A DNA stretch of 64,000 nucleotides from JBKECP01 sp047974765 (GCA_047974765.1 JBKECP010000034.1:60512-124511), one strand, 5' to 3'; shown: positions 8,620 through 17,457, counted from the first letter of the stretch. Program-made: numbers and translations. Notes: generated from the sequence alone by a model not told the origin.

Positions 8620-9024
8620 ACCGGATTAGTTTTTAAGTTGCTTGCCTTAAATGGACAAAAGTATTTGTGAACAAACCCGCATAATTCGAACACAACAACA
8701 AACAGGCCGGTTTTAATCTGCACGGGCAATGGCATCTGTGTTGTTACCATTGTGGAAGTGTTTACCTGCCTGAGTTATTACAAATAACAGATTTGTCAGT
8801 CGCTACACGCGATTTTGCGTTATTTTTTATTAAAGGGCACTTCAAAATTATGTCGATTATTAACCCGGTTACATAGATTGTCGGGTTAATAGCGACACAC
8901 GGATGTGCCGCCATCGACCCTGGGAGAAGAACTTTATTTTTGTCGTCGTATCTCTTGCCGTATAGTGGTGCAAGCCAAGTATGATAAAAGCACAGAAGTA
9001 TGATAAAAGCACAGGAATATTGTG
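8620..9024. other. Divergent intergenic region between rimO and sseA
   Basis: About 400 bp with no supportable gene; a 99-codon minus-strand frame here has atypical composition and runs into sseA. It should contain the divergent promoters for rimO and sseA. The notable element is a tandem repeat directly before the sseA start, listed separately. Confidence 0.5.
8977..9014 (+). repeat. Perfect 19-bp tandem duplication before sseA
   Basis: AAGTATGATAAAAGCACAG occurs twice head to tail (8977-8995 and 8996-9014), ending 10 nt before the sseA ATG. The second copy overlaps the ribosome-binding region (ACAGGAA). It may be a replication slippage product or a doubled regulatory site. Confidence 0.8.
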
Positions 9025-9870
9025 ATGACAGAGACTTCTTTCGGGCCTGCTGCTTTTTCAAGCCCGGCCGCTCTGATTGAGCCGCGGGATGCTGCTGCCC
9101 TGGATAGCGCCATTATTGTAGATTGCCGTTTTAACCTTAACGACCCGGATGCTGGCCACATGGCTTATCGTACTGGTCATATACCTGGTGCCTATTATCT
9201 GGATCTTGCGCGGGATCTGTCTGCGCCGGTGGCTGAGCACGGTGGTCGGCATCCGTTACCCTTGCCGGATGTGTTTGCCGCTACACTGGCGCAACGGGGT
9301 ATTCATCGTGACAGCCATGTGATTGCCTATGATGATAGTGGTTTCGTATTTGCTGCCCGTCTATGGTGGATGATGCGCAGCCTGGGTTATAAGCCACCGC
9401 GTCTGCTCAACGGTGGCTATAAAGCCTGGCTGGCTATTGGTGGCCAGGCTGTTTGTGAGGAGCCGCGGGCGGATCCCTGTGAAACACCGGATGTGGGCTG
9501 CTGGACGGGAAGCTGTGATATTGCCGCTGTGCGTGCCGCTCAGGTTCAGGGGGTGACACTGGTGGATTCCCGGGAAATGGCCCGTTATTCAGGTCTGGAA
9601 GAACCTATTGATTCTCATGCGGGTCATATCCCCGGTGCAATTAATCGCCCCTGGCAGCGGGTGCTGACTGAGGATGGGCGCTTGCAGGGCGCTGCCGGGT
9701 TAATGGAGCATTGGGACAACATACTGGAAGATCAAACACTGTTAGTCTACTGCGGCTCTGGTGTCAGTGCTTGTGTCAATCTGTTTTCATTGGCGCGGAT
9801 GGGGAGGGAGGACGCGCTTCTCTATCCCGGCAGCTGGTCTGACTGGTGTAGCTATTTACCAAAAGCCTGA
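9025..9870 (+). CDS. sseA: 3-mercaptopyruvate/thiosulfate sulfurtransferase SseA-like
   Basis: 281 residues with two rhodanese domains. The N-terminal one is inactive-type (YDDSGFVFAARLWWMMRSLG) and the C-terminal one carries the active-site loop CGSGVSA with the catalytic Cys near residue 243. The CGSGV(S/T)A loop is typical of mercaptopyruvate sulfurtransferases rather than thiosulfate-specific rhodaneses. It transfers sulfane sulfur from 3-mercaptopyruvate to acceptors in the cytoplasm. GTG at 9022 and ATG at 9025 are adjacent; ATG is preferred. A 19-bp tandem repeat sits right upstream. Confidence 0.88.
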   Translation: MTETSFGPAAFSSPAALIEPRDAAALDSAIIVDCRFNLNDPDAGHMAYRTGHIPGAYYLDLARDLSAPVAEHGGRHPLPLPDVFAATLAQRGIHRDSHVIAYDDSGFVFAARLWWMMRSLGYKPPRLLNGGYKAWLAIGGQAVCEEPRADPCETPDVGCWTGSCDIAAVRAAQVQGVTLVDSREMARYSGLEEPIDSHAGHIPGAINRPWQRVLTEDGRLQGAAGLMEHWDNILEDQTLLVYCGSGVSACVNLFSLARMGREDALLYPGSWSDWCSYLPKA

Positions 9871-9999
9871 AACAGATGCGCAATCTCGGGCTCTCGCTTT
9901 AGCACTGGGTAGAAGAGCAGGGTTGGGCGACCCTGAGAAGCCATGTTCGTAATGAACTCAGGTCTTGTGGTCAGCTTGACGGACATAACTGGAGGTTAC

Positions 10000-10053
10000 G
10001 TGTTGGCAGTGAGTGACGGAAGTGCCTGGCTCACGTGGTCCAGGTTATCTTGA
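10000..10053 (+). other. Possible 17-codon ORF with good ribosome site downstream of sseA
   Basis: In the 189-bp gap between sseA and rluA a GGAGG (9991-9995) precedes a GTG and a 17-codon frame ending in TGA. It has no known counterpart and may be chance or a gene remnant. The rest of the gap holds nothing I recognise. Confidence 0.2.
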
Positions 10054-10059
10054 GTCGGC

Positions 10060-10722
10060 TTAAAACGGCGGCAGCGATTCGCCTGCAAGCCATTTGCCCG
10101 TAGCGGGGTGTTTAAAGGCAATGGTGGTTGCATGCAACATCAGGCGTGGCGCCATGGCCTCTGCTTCAGGGTGTGCATACATATCACAACCCAGGATGGG
10201 GTGGCCCAGCTCGCGTAAGTGAATGCGCAGCTGGTGGGAACGTCCTGTCACGGGCGATAACGCCAGCCGACTGCGATCATTCTGCCGCTCCAGTACACGA
10301 TAGTGTGTCAGTGCCTGCTTGCCCCGTTCATGACAAATAACCTGTCGTGGCCGATTAGCCCAGTCGCAGGCAATGGGCAGATTGATTTCACCACTGTCAC
10401 TGGGGGGGATCCCCCAGACTATGGCAGTATAGTGTTTCTCGACTGCGCGCTGTTGAAACTGGCGGCTAATATGGGCATGGCTACTTCGCGTGAGCGGGAT
10501 GATCATGATACCGGAGGTATCCAGGTCCAGGCGGTGAACTATGCTGGCACTGGGATAATGCTGTTGCAGGCGGCTGATCAGACAATCTTTATTAAGAGGA
10601 TGGCGCCCTGGTACGCTCAGCAGCAGATGGGGTTTTCTGACCAGTAACAGGTATTCATCACGGTACAGAATGTCAATGGATTCCTGGCTGTGAGGCACAA
10701 TGTAGGGGGGTAATTCTGGCAT
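10060..10722 (-). CDS. rluA: Dual-specificity pseudouridine synthase RluA-like
   Basis: 220 residues, the length of RluA (219 in E. coli), without the S4 domain found in RluC/RluD. The catalytic motif HRLDLDTSG puts the nucleophilic Asp at residue 66; GRSHQLRIHL further on is the family's second signature. RluA converts U746 of 23S rRNA and U32 of some tRNAs to pseudouridine. It is a stand-alone gene, divergent from the methyltransferase at 10817. Confidence 0.85.
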   Translation of the reverse strand: MPELPPYIVPHSQESIDILYRDEYLLLVRKPHLLLSVPGRHPLNKDCLISRLQQHYPSASIVHRLDLDTSGIMIIPLTRSSHAHISRQFQQRAVEKHYTAIVWGIPPSDSGEINLPIACDWANRPRQVICHERGKQALTHYRVLERQNDRSRLALSPVTGRSHQLRIHLRELGHPILGCDMYAHPEAEAMAPRLMLHATTIAFKHPATGKWLAGESLPPF

Positions 10723-10816
10723 GGGTGCATGCTAACCGGAATTAACGTCCGTCACCATGCTGGCAGGTGCCTGAAATAGTGAAAAGTTTCTTCAAGTTTA
10801 TGGCATTAAGGAAATA

Positions 10817-11521
10817 ATGATTGTGAGCAGACAGCCTGCAGGTATTGATAGTGGCAACCTCGGGCAGATACTGGGTCGTATTATACCGGGCGCTTATATG
10901 CAAAAAATTGCACTTCCTCTGTCTCGCTCTTTCCCTCTCTACCTTCTCAATGAAGATTATCCCCAGCATGAACTGAGTGCAGAGGCGGTACAGCAAATTA
11001 TGGATGAACCCCTGTATTGGGCTTTTTGTTGGGCTTCTGGTCTGGTGCTGGCTGAGCTGCTGCTGAGTGAACCACAGTGGGTGTGCGGAAAACGGGTGCT
11101 GGATTTTGGCTGTGGTTCGGGAGTGGCCGCTATCGCGGCTGCTCTGGCTGGTGCAAAACATGTGACGGCCTGTGATATCGACCGAAATGCATTGATGGCT
11201 ACGCGGCTCAATGCCAAACTTAACGGCGTTACATTAGAGCTGTCAGATAATTTTTATCAGGTAGAGAAGGATATTGATCTGCTGATTGTGGCAGATGTGC
11301 TCTATGATAAACGAAACTTCACTTGGCTCGATATTTTTTTAAGGCGTTCTAGGGCGGTTCTATTGGCAGATTCGCGGGTTAAGAGTTTTTATGCCAATGG
11401 TTACCGCCAGATTGCAGTCCGCCAGGCTCACACTCTGCCGGATCTGGATGAGTCGGTCGAGTTTCGGGATGTGCGAATTTACCGGGGAAGTATCGAATCA
11501 TGTGCGGATGTGCCATTTTAA
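10817..11521 (+). CDS. Class I SAM-dependent methyltransferase, ETFB-lysine/PrmA-like
   Basis: 234 residues. Motif I VLDFGCGSG lies at 94-102, followed by AGAKHVTACDIDRNA, typical of the PrmA/ETF-beta lysine methyltransferase group. The line IVADVLYDKRNF after motif II is characteristic of this small-protein methyltransferase family, so the substrate is more likely a protein lysine than a small molecule. AAGGAA 4 nt before the ATG supports the start. No partner gene lies nearby. Confidence 0.75.
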   Translation: MIVSRQPAGIDSGNLGQILGRIIPGAYMQKIALPLSRSFPLYLLNEDYPQHELSAEAVQQIMDEPLYWAFCWASGLVLAELLLSEPQWVCGKRVLDFGCGSGVAAIAAALAGAKHVTACDIDRNALMATRLNAKLNGVTLELSDNFYQVEKDIDLLIVADVLYDKRNFTWLDIFLRRSRAVLLADSRVKSFYANGYRQIAVRQAHTLPDLDESVEFRDVRIYRGSIESCADVPF

Positions 11522-11808
11522 TTATCCTGGAATCAGCAGTTGGACGTGCCCAATGGTGCTGTAATTGGTGTGTCAGGCAAGGTGCGACAACACCACCTGA
11601 CGCACCGAGTGCAGTGCCAGTGGGTGGATAGCGCGCTCACCCGCAAGGTGAATGCGACCAAAGACAAAAAGTCTGGTGGTTATGCGACTTTCAACGACAA
11701 AATAAGCGCTCAACTACGGAATCCAGGGTTATCCACAGTAGAAAACCGCTATAGAGAAAATAATGAAGTTGCCAGCGCATTTTGACAAATGCGCTGGTAC
11801 TAAAGCAG
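11522..11808. other. Intergenic region with hairpin and a lone DnaA-box match
   Basis: No convincing gene in 287 bp. It contains one perfect TTATCCACA (11729-11737) and, next to the pdxJ stop, a strong hairpin listed separately. Confidence 0.4.
11772..11797 (-). terminator. Hairpin downstream of pdxJ
   Basis: CCAGCGCATTT and its exact complement form an 11-bp stem with a TGAC loop, 12 nt past the pdxJ stop. There is no T-run, so intrinsic termination is uncertain, but position and stability fit an operon end. Confidence 0.55.
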
Positions 11809-12591
11809 TTAATGCTTACCCAGCGCACGTTGGTAAGCGGCGATAGCTTTGGTCAGACCCATGCTGAGAGCATCCACGGTGAGGGCATGGCCGATAGAGA
11901 CTTCCAGTAGTTGGGGAATAGCACTGACAAAAGCTGGCAGATTGTGTAGATCGAGATCGTGACCGGCGTTGATGCCCATGCCTGAATCCAGCGCCGCCTC
12001 AGCGGCAGCGACAAATTTGGCCAGCACCACGTCAATCTGCTTGCTCTGTTGCCAGGCGCGGGCATAGCTTTCGCTATAAAGTTCGATGCGCTCAGCACCT
12101 GTCTGGGCAGCCAGGCGGATCTGCGCAGGATCCGGATCCATAAACAGGCTGGTGCGAATGCCCAGGCTTTTTAGCTCTGCCACCAGTGGTGCGAGGGTAT
12201 CGCCGTCCCGCTCTATATCAAAGCCATGGTCTGATGTCAGCTGAGCGTCGCCGTCAGGTACCAGCGTACATTGAGCCGGTTTAACCGCCCGTACCAGCTC
12301 CATGAAACCCGGATAATCAGCAACACCTCTGCGTTCACTGCAACGCGGACCAGCCATGGGATTGCCTTCAATATTGAATTCAATATGGCTGAAATCGGTA
12401 TTGAGCAGCGCGGCCAGATCAAAACAATCACTGGCGCGGATGTGGCGCTGATCGGGCCGGGGATGCACGGTAATGCCATTAGCACCGGCTTCAATACAAA
12501 TGCGTGCATGATCTGCAATATCCGGATTGATGGTATCTCGGGAATTGCGAATCAGTGCGATTTTATTGAGGTTGACTGAAAGTGCGGTCAT
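11809..12591 (-). CDS. pdxJ: Pyridoxine 5'-phosphate synthase PdxJ
   Basis: 260 residues, TIM-barrel. The start SVNLNKIALIRNSRD and the segment AGANGITVHPRPDQRHI are hallmark PdxJ sequences; the middle shows GIRTSLFMDPD and the end GINAGHDLDLHNL. It condenses 1-deoxyxylulose 5-phosphate with 3-amino-2-oxopropyl phosphate to make pyridoxine 5'-phosphate, the last ring-forming step of vitamin B6 synthesis. In many relatives pdxJ follows recO; here its start overlaps the end of a cyclophilin gene by 4 nt, so it is translationally coupled to that instead. Confidence 0.95.
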   Translation of the reverse strand: MTALSVNLNKIALIRNSRDTINPDIADHARICIEAGANGITVHPRPDQRHIRASDCFDLAALLNTDFSHIEFNIEGNPMAGPRCSERRGVADYPGFMELVRAVKPAQCTLVPDGDAQLTSDHGFDIERDGDTLAPLVAELKSLGIRTSLFMDPDPAQIRLAAQTGAERIELYSESYARAWQQSKQIDVVLAKFVAAAEAALDSGMGINAGHDLDLHNLPAFVSAIPQLLEVSIGHALTVDALSMGLTKAIAAYQRALGKH

Positions 12592-13184
12592 AGCAGGCGC
12601 TTGCGGGTAATTTCAATAATGACGATTGGCTCTACCGGTACATCACTGAAGGGGCCGACCTGCTGCACGGGCGTAGTGGCAATGTAGTCGACCACATTCA
12701 TACCCTCAGTTACTTCACCAAAGACAGCATAGCCTTCCTGTCCGGGTTGCCAGTCGAGTTGCAGGTTGCTGCGCTGATTGATAAAAAACTGGGCAGTAGC
12801 AGAGTCGGGGTCGTTAGTGCGAGCCATGGCAACTGTGCCACGCAGGTTGTGAAGGCGATTTTTGGATTCGTTGACGATGGCTGCTTCGGTGGGTTTTTCT
12901 GTCATATCAGCCAAAAAACCACCGCCCTGAATCATAAAATTGGGAATCACCCGATGAAAAACAGTGCCTTTATAGAAGCCGTTATCAACATAACGCAGGA
13001 AGTTTTCCACGGTTATCGGTGCCTTGTCACGAAACAGACGCAGAGTGATATCGCCCTGTGTTGTGCGAATAGTGACCTGTGGATTGGGTAAGCCACTGTT
13101 GTCGGCAGTTGCTGTGGTATCGGCCACGGTAACAGCCGGTGCTAAAAGGAGTATGGCCAGGGCCAGCAGTATGTTTTTGAGCAT
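12588..13184 (-). CDS. ppiA: Periplasmic cyclophilin-type peptidyl-prolyl isomerase
   Basis: 198 residues from ATG at 13184, which has AAGGAAAA upstream; a longer frame to 13358 overlaps the SH3 gene and lacks a ribosome site. Residues 1-25 are a Sec signal peptide. The cyclophilin core follows with APITVENFLRYVDNGFYKGT, FHRVIPNFMIQGGG and the AQFFIN segment of the active site. It catalyses cis-trans isomerisation of prolyl bonds during protein folding in the periplasm. It is sandwiched between the SH3 protein gene and pdxJ on one probable transcript. Confidence 0.88.
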   Translation of the reverse strand: MLKNILLALAILLLAPAVTVADTTATADNSGLPNPQVTIRTTQGDITLRLFRDKAPITVENFLRYVDNGFYKGTVFHRVIPNFMIQGGGFLADMTEKPTEAAIVNESKNRLHNLRGTVAMARTNDPDSATAQFFINQRSNLQLDWQPGQEGYAVFGEVTEGMNVVDYIATTPVQQVGPFSDVPVEPIVIIEITRKRLL

Positions 13185-13215
13185 TTGATAATTTTCCTTG
13201 TTAGTCAGGTGACCT

Positions 13216-13893
13216 TCAGGCCCAGCCATCATTGCGGCGACGCTTTGGCCACAGCCGTGGTACAACCAGTGTAATGATAACGCCCAGGCCAACAGCCAGT
13301 GCGCCATCAATAAAAGCACTGTTTCTGAGTTTGTCCTGCAGGCGCTGGTTTTCTGCACTTAATGTATCCACTTCTGCCCGCAAACTCTCAGACAGCTCAT
13401 TCAGACGGCGGTTGTCACCGTCAAGTTGTACTGCGCGGCCGGATATCTGCTTTAGTTTGGTCAGCTCGTCACTAACCTGTGACAGATTGCTGTCGCTGTC
13501 GTTCACCTGGGTGGACAAATCGTTGCGCTCAGTCTGTAGCGTGTCAACACGGGTACTCAAATCGGTATTTTGCTGGCGTAGTTTGTCGGCTTCAGCCAGA
13601 GCGCGATCGAGTTTGGTTTTGGCTGGCATCTGAGTCATCAGATACTGGGAACGCAGCCATCCATCAAGACCGTTTTCGGTAGTGATCCGGGACCAGGAGC
13701 CATCTTCGGAATGCTCGTGTACGGTCAGTTTGGTGCCGGAAGGAATGCCCCGGTGCACAATACGGAAGCTGTTGCCAGCACCACTGCGTATCGGGATGTA
13801 CTGCGTGTCACTGATGTAACGGGTTTCCTGGGCTATGGCGGGAGTTACCAGCAATATCAGCAGAAGGACAAAAGGGTAAAAGACAGGGTGCAT
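13216..13893 (-). CDS. TIGR04211 family SH3 domain protein (YgiM-like)
   Basis: 225 residues in the order signal peptide (1-21), bacterial SH3 domain (about 24-88, with YIPIRSGAGNSFRIVHRG), long coiled coil (about 95-195, many Leu/Glu/Gln heptads), and a C-terminal membrane helix followed by RLWPKRRR. This order is that of the TIGR04211/YgiM family: an inner-membrane anchored periplasmic coiled coil with an SH3b tip, presumably contacting peptidoglycan. Function is not established. It is the first gene of the SH3-ppiA-pdxJ group. Confidence 0.82.
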   Translation of the reverse strand: MHPVFYPFVLLLILLVTPAIAQETRYISDTQYIPIRSGAGNSFRIVHRGIPSGTKLTVHEHSEDGSWSRITTENGLDGWLRSQYLMTQMPAKTKLDRALAEADKLRQQNTDLSTRVDTLQTERNDLSTQVNDSDSNLSQVSDELTKLKQISGRAVQLDGDNRRLNELSESLRAEVDTLSAENQRLQDKLRNSAFIDGALAVGLGVIITLVVPRLWPKRRRNDGWA

Positions 13894-13987
13894 CAGGGCA
13901 GCTTCCTTTGTCGGTGGTCGTGTTGATTGTTGTATCAGTCGGGCATGCAGAGACAGCAGGCAGACAAGAATAACACTGCCCTGGTGT

Positions 13988-14287
13988 TTACGGCAGTGCC
14001 GGTTTAAAGGGCTTAACGATTATCTGGCGATAGACACCGGCACTGACATAAGGGTCTGCTTCAGCCCAGTCCCGGGCGGCTTGCAGGCTGTCAAACTCAG
14101 CCACCACCAGACTGCCGCTGAAACCGGCCGGGCCCGGGTCTTCAGTATCAATAACCGGATGCGGGCCTGCTATTAGCAAACGGCCTTCATCAACCAGCGC
14201 CCGCAGGCGTTCGATATGGGCTGGGCGGGCCTGCTGGCGCAGTGACAGGCTGTTATCAATATCTTCACTGATAATGGCGTAATACAT
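13988..14287 (-). CDS. YciI family protein
   Basis: 99 residues from ATG at 14287, with AGGAAA upstream. The ferredoxin-like YciI fold is indicated by MYYAIISEDI, the conserved His-containing helix ARPAHIERL, and AGPHPVIDTEDPGPAGFSGS with FDSLQAARDWAEADPY. The activity of YciI in enteric bacteria is unknown. It follows yciB with a 10-nt gap, the same yciB-yciI neighbourhood seen in enterics. Confidence 0.85.
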   Translation of the reverse strand: MYYAIISEDIDNSLSLRQQARPAHIERLRALVDEGRLLIAGPHPVIDTEDPGPAGFSGSLVVAEFDSLQAARDWAEADPYVSAGVYRQIIVKPFKPALP

Positions 14288-14297
14288 GGCTTGTTTC

Positions 14298-14885
14298 CTA
14301 TTCTTTGCCGGTTTCTTCATCGCTGAGATGAGGTGCGATAATCAGCGCGCTAATAATACTGATCAACAGTGTAAACCCGATAGATGAATAAAGTTTATAG
14401 CTGACCCAGGTCGCTTCACTAAAACGATAGGCCACCACCAGGTTGAGGGTGCCAACAATGACAAAATTGGCTACCCACAACAGATTCAGTCGTGCCCATA
14501 TGAGCTTTGGCAATTCGATCTGGCTGCCGAGTGTGCGTTCGATTAGATTTTTGTCACCAATGAACTGGGAGCCGCCAAAGGCCAGTGCCAGCACCCAGTT
14601 AAAGACGGTGGGCTTCCACTGAATAAATAACTCATTGCGAAAAGTCAGCGTCAATGCACCAAAGGCACAGACGGCCAACAGCATCCACCACAGACGTTTT
14701 TCCACATGCCGTGTAAATAACCAGGTTAATATGACCTGAATAAATGTTGCGGCCATCAATACGGCAGTGGCAGTAAAAATACCATTGAAGGTGTAATGCA
14801 TATCACCCAGTTCGAGGGTGGAGCCTTTCATTTGATAAACAATAAAAAACAGGGCGATCGGAATAAATTCTGCAAACTGTCTCAT
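14298..14885 (-). CDS. yciB: Inner-membrane-spanning protein YciB (septation protein A family)
   Basis: 195 residues from the ATG at 14885, where family proteins start (MRQFAEFIPIALFFIVYQM). Five or so membrane helices follow, with the family patterns FRNELFIQWKPTVFNW and FIGDKNLIERTLG. YciB/IspZ proteins contribute to envelope integrity and interact with division and elongation proteins. It is divergent from the PHP phosphoesterase gene with a 101-bp gap that holds both promoters. The open frame runs upstream to 15047 but without family sequence. Confidence 0.9.
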   Translation of the reverse strand: MRQFAEFIPIALFFIVYQMKGSTLELGDMHYTFNGIFTATAVLMAATFIQVILTWLFTRHVEKRLWWMLLAVCAFGALTLTFRNELFIQWKPTVFNWVLALAFGGSQFIGDKNLIERTLGSQIELPKLIWARLNLLWVANFVIVGTLNLVVAYRFSEATWVSYKLYSSIGFTLLISIISALIIAPHLSDEETGKE

Positions 14886-14986
14886 GGCGTTGTTGGAGCT
14901 GTGGCGTGTTACCATGCGCGTACATGGGGCACTGTCAGCCGGTTGGACCTCAATTGAAATTTTCAAGATGCGAGAGTGTACGTTTT

Positions 14987-15847
14987 GTGCTGATCGACTT
15001 CCACACCCATACACAGGCTTCTGACGGGGAATTATCGCCGCAGGCATTGCTTGAGCGTGCTGTGGCTGCCAGGCTTGAGAGCCTGGCTATTACGGATCAC
15101 GATACGATAGCGGGCTATCTGGCAGTGTGCGACAGTGTGCTGGCGGGCCACTTGCAGCTGATATCTGGTGTGGAGTTGTCCTGTCAGTGGTCGGGGGTGA
15201 CCGTGCATATTGTCGGCCTGGACTTTAATGTTGAGCACCCTGTTATGCAGGCCGGGCTTGAACAATTGACACGGGCCCGTTTTGAGCGGGGACGCAAAAT
15301 TGGTCAGCGTCTGGAAAAACGGGGTTTTATTGGAGCACTTGTCGGCGCTATGGGCATGGCGGGTGGCCGACAGCTTGGGCGGCCCGATTTTGCTGCCTGG
15401 TTGCTGGCCGAAGGCCATGTCAATTCTATCAATGAGGCCTTTGACAAGTATTTGGGGCAGGGCAAGGTGGGTGATGTAAAAGCCTTCTGGCCAGAGCTGG
15501 CTGAGGTGACTCGCTGGATTGTCGAGGCCGGAGGTACGGCGGTTATTGCTCATCCTCTGAAGTACAGGTTGACCCGCAGCAAGCTGCGGCGGCTAGTGGC
15601 AGATTTTCAGCTGGCCGGTGGTCGTGCGGTGGAACTGATCAATGGGCGTCAGCGCAGCGATCAAACGGCCGTTATTGCGCGCCTGGCACGAGAATGCTCG
15701 CTGGCGATATCTGTCGGTAGTGACTTTCACCGTGACAGCACCTATGGTCCGCAGCTGGGGGTGGATTTTCGTCCGCCAACAGACTTGCAGATGGTCAGTG
15801 AGCGGTGGCTCGGTACCGGCACAATGCTCAGGAGGGCAACACTTTGA
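14987..15847 (+). CDS. PHP-domain phosphoesterase (YciV/RNase AM-like)
   Basis: 286 residues from GTG at 14987. Family proteins begin near LIDFHTHTQASDGELSP, so the in-frame ATG at 14906 would add an unlikely 27-residue tail that overlaps the yciB promoter region. Metal ligands are visible: HTH, ITDHDT, HPLKY and GSDFHRD. The closest characterised relative is YciV (RNase AM, a 5'-3' exonuclease acting on 5'-monophosphorylated RNA and pAp-like nucleotides). It overlaps the next gene by 4 nt. Confidence 0.85.
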   Translation: MLIDFHTHTQASDGELSPQALLERAVAARLESLAITDHDTIAGYLAVCDSVLAGHLQLISGVELSCQWSGVTVHIVGLDFNVEHPVMQAGLEQLTRARFERGRKIGQRLEKRGFIGALVGAMGMAGGRQLGRPDFAAWLLAEGHVNSINEAFDKYLGQGKVGDVKAFWPELAEVTRWIVEAGGTAVIAHPLKYRLTRSKLRRLVADFQLAGGRAVELINGRQRSDQTAVIARLARECSLAISVGSDFHRDSTYGPQLGVDFRPPTDLQMVSERWLGTGTMLRRATL

Positions 15848-16467
15848 GTCAGTTTTTCCAGATTCACCCGGATAACCCCCAGGCCCGGCTGATTCGCCAG
15901 GCTGCGGATATTGTTCGCCAGGGCGGGGTGATTGCTTACCCTACTGATTCTGCTTATGCCCTGGGTTGTCATATTGGTGACAAACAGGCGCTGGAACGGA
16001 TCAGACGGATCCGCAAGCTCGATGAACGTCACAACTTTACGCTGGTTTGCAGTGATCTGTCAGAGATTGCCACTTATGCCCGTGTTGATAACACCGCGTA
16101 TCGCCTGATGAAGCACGCCACTCCCGGTCCCTATACTTTTATTTTGCGAGCCACCTCGGAAGTGCCGCGACGATTGATGCACCCCAAGCGCAAGACGGTA
16201 GGGCTGCGGGTGCCAGACAATATAGTTGCCCGCGATCTGCTGGCTGATCTGGGTGAGCCTTTGATGTCGGTGACGCTGATTATGCCGGGCGATGAGTATC
16301 CACTGATTGATCCTTATGAGATCCGTGAAGTATTGGAGCACCATGTTGACCTGGTTATTGACGGCGGCTACTGCGGCATGGAGCCGACCACCGTGATTGA
16401 TTTGGCCGATGACACGCCAATTGTACTTCGGGTGGGCAAGGGAGACATTGAACCCTTTGAGGTTTGA
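15844..16467 (+). CDS. yciO: YciO, Sua5/YrdC family protein, TTG start
   Basis: 207 residues. The proper start is TTG at 15844: an ideal AGGAGG (15830-15835) lies 8 nt before it, the family N-terminus SQFFQIHPDNPQARLI follows, and the TTG overlaps the TGA of the previous gene (TTGA). YciO is a paralogue of TsaC/YrdC, the threonylcarbamoyl-AMP synthase for tRNA t6A; the fold shows GGVIAYPTDSAYALGC and HATPGPYTFILRA. Its own contribution to t6A is minor. The order PHP gene-yciO-scpA-scpB-rluB is that of Pseudomonas and relatives. Confidence 0.92.
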   Translation: MSQFFQIHPDNPQARLIRQAADIVRQGGVIAYPTDSAYALGCHIGDKQALERIRRIRKLDERHNFTLVCSDLSEIATYARVDNTAYRLMKHATPGPYTFILRATSEVPRRLMHPKRKTVGLRVPDNIVARDLLADLGEPLMSVTLIMPGDEYPLIDPYEIREVLEHHVDLVIDGGYCGMEPTTVIDLADDTPIVLRVGKGDIEPFEV

Positions 16468-16552
16468 GCTGTTTGTTATGGTGCGGCACTTGTGTGCCGG
16501 TTCAGGAGAGTAAAGTCAGGTATACTCCACCGTTTCAACGGCAGGTATTTTC

Positions 16553-17431
16553 GTGAACGAACCCGATCCACAGGCAGTGGCTGGCGATCACTCTGATAAG
16601 AGGGAGCCAGTGAACGATACTGTTACCCAGGTTGATACGGTGTCGCCCCAGCAGGGGGAGATGCCATTTGCTGTAGTGATGGGCAAGGCAATGACAGAAT
16701 TGCCAAAGGATCTCTATATCCCACCGCAGGCGCTGGAAGTTTTTTTAGAGGCTTTTGAAGGGCCGCTCGACCTGCTGTTATATCTGATTCGGCGCCAGAA
16801 TCTCGATATTCTGGAGATTGATGTCTCCCGGATTACAGAGCAGTACATGGCCTATGTCGAATTAATGGATGCGATGAAGTTCGAGCTGGCGGCGGAATAC
16901 CTGCTGATGGCGGCTATGCTGGCAGAAATCAAGTCGCGTATGTTGCTGCCGCGCTCGACAGATATCGAAGAAGATGAGGAAGATCCCCGCGCCCAGCTGA
17001 TTCGCCGTTTGCAGGAGTATGAGCGCTTCAAAAAAGCTGCTGAAGATATTGAAGCGATGCCGCGGATGGAGCGCGACACCTGGTTGATTACGGCTAAAGT
17101 TCCGGATCTCAACCGTACACGGCCCGATCCTGATGTTGATATGCGTGAACTGCTGCTGGCTTTGGGAGAGGTATTGCGGCGGGCAGATATGTATGAAAGC
17201 CACCATATTCAACGTGAAGCCCTGTCGACGCGGGAGCGGATGTCGGAAGTGCTGGAGCGGCTTTCAGGTGCCCAGTTTGTACCTTTTGTATCATTGTTTG
17301 CTGCTCGTGAAGGCCGTTTGGGCGTAGTAGTCACTTTTTTGGCCGTTATGGAATTGATCAAGGAGTCCCTGGTGGAAATTGTTCAAAGCGAATCTTTTGG
17401 CCCGATCCATGTTAAGGCTCGTGTTGAATAA
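16553..17431 (+). CDS. scpA: Segregation and condensation protein A
   Basis: 292 residues. The kleisin N-terminal signature FEGPLDLLLYLIRRQNLDILEIDVS (split here: FEGPLDLLLYLIRRQN at about 72-87) and the C-terminal winged-helix end are clear. ScpA bridges the two Smc heads in the chromosome condensin complex together with ScpB. The GTG at 16553 gives a ~45-residue acidic lead; ATGs at 16661 and 16679 are alternatives. It begins a three-gene scpA-scpB-rluB run. Confidence 0.93.
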   Translation: MNEPDPQAVAGDHSDKREPVNDTVTQVDTVSPQQGEMPFAVVMGKAMTELPKDLYIPPQALEVFLEAFEGPLDLLLYLIRRQNLDILEIDVSRITEQYMAYVELMDAMKFELAAEYLLMAAMLAEIKSRMLLPRSTDIEEDEEDPRAQLIRRLQEYERFKKAAEDIEAMPRMERDTWLITAKVPDLNRTRPDPDVDMRELLLALGEVLRRADMYESHHIQREALSTRERMSEVLERLSGAQFVPFVSLFAAREGRLGVVVTFLAVMELIKESLVEIVQSESFGPIHVKARVE

Positions 17432-17457
17432 ACAGCCAAATACTGAGACAAAAACTG

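Noticed and set aside
8762..9061. 99-codon minus-strand frame between rimO and sseA
   Set aside because: No ribosome site, overlaps the sseA start and contains the tandem repeat.
11729..11737. Perfect DnaA box TTATCCACA
   Set aside because: A single box without neighbours, AT-rich unwinding region or dnaA/dnaN/gyrB genes; not an origin.
11540..11785. 81-codon plus-strand frame between the methyltransferase and pdxJ
   Set aside because: No ribosome site, no homology signal, and its end lies in the pdxJ hairpin.
13185..13358. N-terminal extension of the cyclophilin frame
   Set aside because: Overlaps the SH3 gene, lacks a ribosome site, and hides the real signal peptide start at 13184.
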